This document shows positions 34,792 through 39,044 of a stretch of 39,044 nt of DNA, one piece after another (positions within the stretch are counted from its first letter, which is position 1; each line of letters starts with the position of its first letter). The notes under the pieces are model-generated. The model had not been told where the DNA came from and ran no database searches. It saw only the letters and a program-made list of their open reading frames with translations. A program made the position numbers and the translations under genes. This DNA is from Mediterranea sp. (in: CFB group bacteria). Its GTDB lineage: Bacteria > Bacteroidota > Bacteroidia > Bacteroidales > Bacteroidaceae. The stretch is from NCBI GenBank assembly GCA_031261805.1, contig JAISIX010000133.1:1-39044 (forward strand), given 5' to 3'.

Positions 34792-36003
34792 TTATTCGTC
34801 TTCGCCGCCCAGCTCCACGTTAATCCACGTAATGTTGGGATAGGGTGTGCCATTCTTTACGAAGAGTTTTAGGTTGTTGTTCACGGAGGCATCCTCGTGC
34901 TTGGCATTGTCCTTGATGTCGTTTCCGGCACCCTCGTCGAATTTCCAATAAGCTTCCAGCCCGGGAGCGTCCTCGGCCACTTGGTAGATGCTTGCTTGGA
35001 TTTCCTTCTGCGTGCGTACTTTGCTCCAGATGCGCATCTCGCATACGTCGCCGTCGAAAGGACGGCCATCCTCAAACGACTTCCCAATACCGAATTTTTC
35101 AGTAGCAAGCGTTAGGCTTTCTGTGCCGCCTTTGTCTTTCTGTATCAGTTCGCCGTTGATATAGAGTTTCTCCTCACCGGTAGTGAAATCCTGCGTGATG
35201 GCTACGTGTTGCCAAATGCCCAGCTCAAGCGTGCCTCCTACGGGTGCCCAGTTTCCACCCAGTCCGCCCGAGCGGGCCAGCTGAATTTGGTTGTTGGGGA
35301 TACCGGCATCGCTGATACGCCACAGATAAGTACCCTCGATTCCCATGATAGATGAAATCTGTGAATCGCTCACCGGCCATGATTGTGGCCGCATCAGGGT
35401 CTCCATCGTGATTTGTTTCATATCCTTCAGGCTCGACTTCGAGTAGTCGCTCAATACCAAAGCTGTTCCCTTGATGTTGGCGGCTCTTACCACGGGCGGT
35501 CCTTCGCGCACTACAAAGAACATCGTCTGCGAGCTGGACAAGATGGACAAAGCGCTTGTGGTAGCCAGTGTTATCGGCAGCACATACGTCTTCTGCTCCA
35601 TGCGGGGAAACTGGTCGAGTGCCTTGAAGTCTATTTCAATCTTCTTGGTAGAGGTTACCTTGCCCGCATAGATGGTGTCGTGCACGTCGGGAAGCTCGTA
35701 AAACTCCTCCGGTAGCATTTCGGCCTTCTTCTTGTATAGCTCGTTGTAGCGAGCCACCAGCGTGGGGTCGACCTTGTAGGTCACCGTGATGTTCTTATCT
35801 TCGCGTGTGGCGATGGCCGTTTGCAGATAAGAGGTGAGATTCACGTCGTAGGGCTTCAGCAGTATCTTGCTGACGTTCTGGATACGGGCTTCGTTGATAA
35901 ACACTTGGTTGTCGAAGTTCGTATCTTTTTCGTCTACCCGGTCGCAACCCGTCACGAGGGCGAGTAGGGCGAGTAGCGTAAATAGTATATTCTTCTGTTT
36001 CAT
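34792..36003 (-). CDS. DUF1735-LamG surface glycan-binding lipoprotein
   Basis: The 403-residue lipoprotein begins LALLALVTGCDRVDEKD. An N-terminal DUF1735 domain (about 35-165) is seen in VTYKVDPTLVARYNELYKKK and QKTYVLPITL. A concanavalin-like LamG_3 domain follows (about 185-390), with WQHVAITQDFTTGEEKLYIN, GRPFDGDVCEMRIWSKVRTQ and GLEAYWKFDEGAGN. No catalytic residues of a glycosidase are seen, so it is expected to hold substrate on the cell surface for the ENGase or the SusCD pair. It sits 15 bases upstream of the GH18 gene. It resembles the BT_3986 type protein by position and domains. Confidence 0.87.
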   Translation of the reverse strand: MKQKNILFTLLALLALVTGCDRVDEKDTNFDNQVFINEARIQNVSKILLKPYDVNLTSYLQTAIATREDKNITVTYKVDPTLVARYNELYKKKAEMLPEEFYELPDVHDTIYAGKVTSTKKIEIDFKALDQFPRMEQKTYVLPITLATTSALSILSSSQTMFFVVREGPPVVRAANIKGTALVLSDYSKSSLKDMKQITMETLMRPQSWPVSDSQISSIMGIEGTYLWRISDAGIPNNQIQLARSGGLGGNWAPVGGTLELGIWQHVAITQDFTTGEEKLYINGELIQKDKGGTESLTLATEKFGIGKSFEDGRPFDGDVCEMRIWSKVRTQKEIQASIYQVAEDAPGLEAYWKFDEGAGNDIKDNAKHEDASVNNNLKLFVKNGTPYPNITWINVELGGEDE

Positions 36004-36022
36004 TGTATTCCTCCTTTGGGGG

Positions 36023-37084
36023 TTAGTTGGCGGGGTTCATGATGTTGATGCCCTCTTTTACGGCCGCATAGCTGTTGTCGGGGACATAGTAGTCCTTGTT
36101 CATCATCCATACGCCCATGCCGGCCTTCTTGAATGCCTGCGTATCGTCGGTCTTCACCCATTCGGCTACGCTCTTGATGGCGTTAGAGGGCTTTCCGGCC
36201 AGGTTCGTCATACTGCCGTAAGCGGTTCCACTTTGGCTGAACTGCGGAGCGGCGGATACGATGATACGGTCGGAGGGTACTCCTTCCTCTTGGGTGGCGG
36301 CTATCACGTCGCGGCCGATAGCCAAGGCGCTTGTCTCCGTATAGGTGTGGACCACCAGGTAGTCGAATTTCGTCAGTACCGACTTATCAATCCGCAGGTA
36401 TTGGGGCAGGCCTTCGTAGATAAAGGTCTTGCCGGCATGGCTGTCGATGGTAGCGGCGGTCTTTTCGAAGATAATCTTCTGCACGGCATCCATCTCTTCC
36501 ACGTCGTCATTGGGGGTCATGCCGGTGGCTTGCCCGTTGTAGAGCACGGTCAGTCCGTCGTACGGATACTTGTCGAGCAGAGCCAGTTGCAGGTCCATGT
36601 ACTTGGCCAGCGTGTCGGTGAAGACGATGAGCGGCATAGGCTCTTTGCCTTCGCTCACCAGCTCCTCGTTCTCCGTCTCTATGTCGTTGTTCATCGACGT
36701 AATCTTATCGCGGAACGTCTGGCAATTGATGGTGTAGAGCACACGCGTGCCTTTGGCACTTTGCAGGCGGTTCATCTCTTGCAGCTCCGTGTCGGTGAGG
36801 TTGTCGGGAGTCATCAGTGAGAGGATGTCTACCTTGTCGGGCACTTGGCCTATGTGCTCGCCCATGCTGGCGTAGTTCTTGCTGCTGTTGTCGAACCAGC
36901 CTATCATAAGTGGGTGCAGTGTCTTCTTGTAGGCACGCAGGGCTTCCAAGTATTCGGGCGTCTCGTAGCCATCGGCGTTCGGGGCATTCACGTGGATGGA
37001 GTCTGTGTCCGTCCAGTCGTCACAGGAAGCCAGGCAGAGGCTTCCCAAGGCAAACAGTGATATAAATAGTCTTTTTACTTTCAT
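36023..37084 (-). CDS. GH18-like lipoprotein, probably a non-catalytic glycan binder
   Basis: The 353-residue lipoprotein (LGSLCLASCDDWTDTD) has a GH18-type TIM barrel: LHPLMIGWFDNSSKNYASMG at the first strand, VDILSLMTPDN, and TRVLYTINCQTFRDKI. At the fourth strand, where active members have DGxDxDxE, it reads YDGLTVLYNG. The acid and both Asp residues are missing. The later strands FDYLVVHTYTETSAL and KKAGMGVWMMN are kept. It therefore probably binds but does not cut N-glycan. It lies between susD and the LamG gene, which is the place of the GH18-like binding protein in the B. thetaiotaomicron high-mannose locus. Confidence 0.86.
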   Translation of the reverse strand: MKVKRLFISLFALGSLCLASCDDWTDTDSIHVNAPNADGYETPEYLEALRAYKKTLHPLMIGWFDNSSKNYASMGEHIGQVPDKVDILSLMTPDNLTDTELQEMNRLQSAKGTRVLYTINCQTFRDKITSMNNDIETENEELVSEGKEPMPLIVFTDTLAKYMDLQLALLDKYPYDGLTVLYNGQATGMTPNDDVEEMDAVQKIIFEKTAATIDSHAGKTFIYEGLPQYLRIDKSVLTKFDYLVVHTYTETSALAIGRDVIAATQEEGVPSDRIIVSAAPQFSQSGTAYGSMTNLAGKPSNAIKSVAEWVKTDDTQAFKKAGMGVWMMNKDYYVPDNSYAAVKEGINIMNPAN

Positions 37085-37104
37085 TGTTCTAACGTGAGGG
37101 TTGG

Positions 37105-38718
37105 TTAGTTATTCTTAGCATCCCACCAGAGTTTGGTGTTCTGCGTGTCGGGTCCGCCCAGCAGCCCGATGGCTTTCTCCACGTTCTGGGTGTTGTTTTG
37201 GTACTCCGTGGTAGAGAAAAGGATGCGCTTGGGGAACTCTCCTTGCGGCACCATGCCACCGCTGCGGTTGTCTACGATGGGTGCCAGCTTGGGGTATCCC
37301 GTCCGGCGGAACTCAGCCCATGCCTCGTTGCTCAGCGGGTAGATGGCAATCCACTTCTGTGTGATGATACGTTCCAGCTTTTTCTCGTCCGTATCTTTAT
37401 CGTTCCACTTGATGGTGATGTCCGATTGTGGTGCGAAGCCCAATGCGGCATATCCGGGTATGCTGGTGTTCCAGCAGTTGTAGGCAGCAGGCTTCAGCGT
37501 TTCGTTGTTCAGGTAGTCGGTGGCTCCCGACAGGCCATCCTGCTCAAAGGAGAGTGTGATACCTTTATTATATAGTTCACCGGCTGTGCTGCCTCCCATG
37601 CTCCAGCCGCGCAGTACACCTTCGGCCTTGAGGAAAGCCACCTCGGAGGCCGTGAACCACGGCATGGGTGTGGTCTTGGTGAAGGTCGGGTCGGAAGTCT
37701 CCGGATATTTGATGCTGATGGCGATGCCGTTGCGGATGCCTGCATACTCTGTCTCGTGTTCTTTGTAGGTACAGGGGGTGAAGTAGATGGGCAGTCGCGG
37801 GTCGTTGTACCCACTCATGTATGAGATGAGGTCGGCGCCGGCTTTCATCTGCTTCCAGCTGCCGATAGCCATGGTGTACATCGGGTTGGTGTCTACTTGG
37901 CGTATGGCGTTTTGGCTGTTGGCCGTAATCACGCCAATGGGCTGGCTCACTGCCTCTTCGGCCGTCTGCCGGGCCAGTTCGGGCGCTACGTAGCTCATGC
38001 GTATGGCCATGCGTAGTTTCAGCGAGTTGGCAAAACGAATCCAGTTCTCCACGTCGCCGTTGTACACCTTGTCGTACTTGGCAAACCAAGCCGTCTCGGC
38101 CAATCGGTTCTTCATCAGCTGGTCGATGGCCGCGTTGAGGTCGGTGAGGAGGGCTTTGTACACATCCTCCTGTGAGTCGTAGGGGGCGGCGAACATCGTG
38201 CCTTTGAACTGTCCGTCGGAGTTCACTTCATTGTCGCCATTGGCGTTCGAGCGCATCTGCGTATAGGGGATGGGACCTATCATGTCGGTCACCCGTTGCA
38301 TGGAAGCTACGCGACATATATCGCCTATGGCCAGCACCACGGGGTCGTTGGTGACGGTCTTCAGCAGATCGTAGCTGGGGTAGAAGCCGCCTATCACGTC
38401 GTTGAACGGCGAGAGGTTCCAGTCGGGTGGTGCGTTGTAGGTCGAGAACTTGCCTCCCCACTCTTGGTCGGCTCCCCAATATCCGGAGTATGCTCCTCCA
38501 CAGAGCCATTCTACAAACTGATTCAGGTACAGGCCTACCGGCACTACATAGCTTTCGATGCTCATCAAGGCCGATCCTACGTTGTAGCCACCCCGCTCCA
38601 GCTCGTCACCGGTCACTTGGTTCTTGTCGGTGTTGTAGTCGAGGAAGTTGCCTGTGCACGATTGCGTCATGCAGGCGGCGGCTATTGCTATGATGGATAA
38701 TCTCTTACTTTTCTTCAT
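37105..38718 (-). CDS. SusD/RagB-like nutrient-binding lipoprotein (PUL 2)
   Basis: The 537-residue lipoprotein (IIAIAAACMTQSCTGNFLDY) belongs to the SusD-like-2 branch. Recognisable parts are LDYNTDKNQVTGDELERGGY at the start, RVASMQRVTDMIGPIPY, then ENWIRFANSLKLRMAIRMSY and the C-terminal ITQKWIAIYPLSNEAWAEFR. It would work with the SusC whose 3' end lies 12 bases upstream. It is followed 20 bases on by the GH18-like gene. The family is normally tied to glycan uptake, and the downstream genes point to N-glycans. Confidence 0.94.
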   Translation of the reverse strand: MKKSKRLSIIAIAAACMTQSCTGNFLDYNTDKNQVTGDELERGGYNVGSALMSIESYVVPVGLYLNQFVEWLCGGAYSGYWGADQEWGGKFSTYNAPPDWNLSPFNDVIGGFYPSYDLLKTVTNDPVVLAIGDICRVASMQRVTDMIGPIPYTQMRSNANGDNEVNSDGQFKGTMFAAPYDSQEDVYKALLTDLNAAIDQLMKNRLAETAWFAKYDKVYNGDVENWIRFANSLKLRMAIRMSYVAPELARQTAEEAVSQPIGVITANSQNAIRQVDTNPMYTMAIGSWKQMKAGADLISYMSGYNDPRLPIYFTPCTYKEHETEYAGIRNGIAISIKYPETSDPTFTKTTPMPWFTASEVAFLKAEGVLRGWSMGGSTAGELYNKGITLSFEQDGLSGATDYLNNETLKPAAYNCWNTSIPGYAALGFAPQSDITIKWNDKDTDEKKLERIITQKWIAIYPLSNEAWAEFRRTGYPKLAPIVDNRSGGMVPQGEFPKRILFSTTEYQNNTQNVEKAIGLLGGPDTQNTKLWWDAKNN

Positions 38719-38730
38719 GTCTCTTGCGTA

Positions 38731-39044
38731 TTAAAATTTGAGTTTCAGGCTGACACCGATGTTGCGCAGGGCGGGCATCATGAAGTAGTCGATGCCTTGG
38801 TAGTACGAGTCGGTGGTGTTGGCTGTTGTCTCGGGGTCGAACGGTGCCTTGTTGTATATCATCCACAGGTTGCGTCCGTAGGCCGAGATGCTGATGTCGG
38901 CCACGTTGCCTACCCACTTGCGGGGGATGGTGTAGCCCAGTGTCACCTCTTGCAGGCGCACGTTGGTGGCGCTGTACACGTAGTTCTGCGGCAGGGCGTT
39001 GCCCACTATCGCGGTGGCTTTGTAGAACTTCTCGGCATCCACCC
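38731..39044 (-). CDS. SusC/RagA family TonB-dependent transporter, C-terminal part only
   Basis: The last 103 or so residues of a SusC-like barrel are present, and the rest lies beyond the right edge. The visible part has LQEVTLGYTIPRKWV, then ADISISAYGRNLWMIYNKAP and FDPETTANTTDSYYQGIDYF, and ends LRNIGVSLKLKF with the terminal Phe. These are the standard closing strands of a SusC. It is the partner of the SusD at 37105-38718. Confidence 0.92.
   Translation of the reverse strand, partial: VDAEKFYKATAIVGNALPQNYVYSATNVRLQEVTLGYTIPRKWVGNVADISISAYGRNLWMIYNKAPFDPETTANTTDSYYQGIDYFMMPALRNIGVSLKLKF

Overview
The window is chromosomal DNA from a member of the Bacteroidales, most likely a Bacteroidaceae gut bacterium. 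The evidence is the SusC/SusD pairs, promoter elements of the Bacteroides type (-7 TAnnTTTG), a MutS that looks very Bacteroides-like, and lipoproteins with Asp-rich starts after the lipobox. Most genes are fairly GC-rich for Bacteroides. Genus and species cannot be settled from the sequence alone.

Bases 1-1041: an AT-rich left edge with a truncated gene, a small ATGA-overlapping reading frame and about 600 bases without a gene. It looks like the end of an accessory or mobile segment. Bases 1050-1285: a tRNA-Gly/tRNA-Leu unit on the minus strand with a well-formed promoter. Bases 1314-7736: housekeeping genes. A minus-strand pyrE - SRPBCC protein - argH operon is followed by a YgjP-type metalloprotease, a plus-strand DUF2807 adhesin-like protein, an arginase-fold protein and ribD. 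Bases 7822-13992: a plus-strand envelope-biogenesis operon of a DUF6242-type lipoprotein, uppS (undecaprenyl diphosphate synthase), bamA and two Skp/OmpH periplasmic chaperones. Bases 14139-17995: mutS overlapping a THUMP-like methyltransferase gene.

Bases 18017-27320: a compact minus-strand polysaccharide utilization locus (PUL 1), in transcription order susC, susD, GH31 and GH2. No regulator is visible. susD and most of susC are clearly more AT-rich than the glycosidases and the first part of susC. Upstream of this PUL (27519-28466) lies a gene-free region dominated by a giant inverted repeat: two 223-bp arms, 216 of 223 positions complementary, around a 23-bp perfect hairpin, with weaker symmetry reaching about 750 bp. 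It is the most unusual structure in the window.

Bases 28544-31896: minus-strand genes for a YjdI-type 4Fe-4S protein and YjdJ-type acetyltransferase pair, a PAP2-family phosphatase and an LtaS-like membrane sulfatase-fold enzyme. Bases 32030-39044: a second minus-strand PUL, cut by the right edge. It encodes SusC (C-terminus only), SusD, a GH18-like protein without catalytic residues, a DUF1735-LamG lipoprotein, a DUF1735-GH18 endoglycosidase and an Ig-like/F5-8C lipoprotein, and ends in a strong terminator. The order matches the high-mannose N-glycan locus around BT_3983-BT_3987 of Bacteroides thetaiotaomicron, so host N-glycan capture and ENGase cleavage is the likely job.
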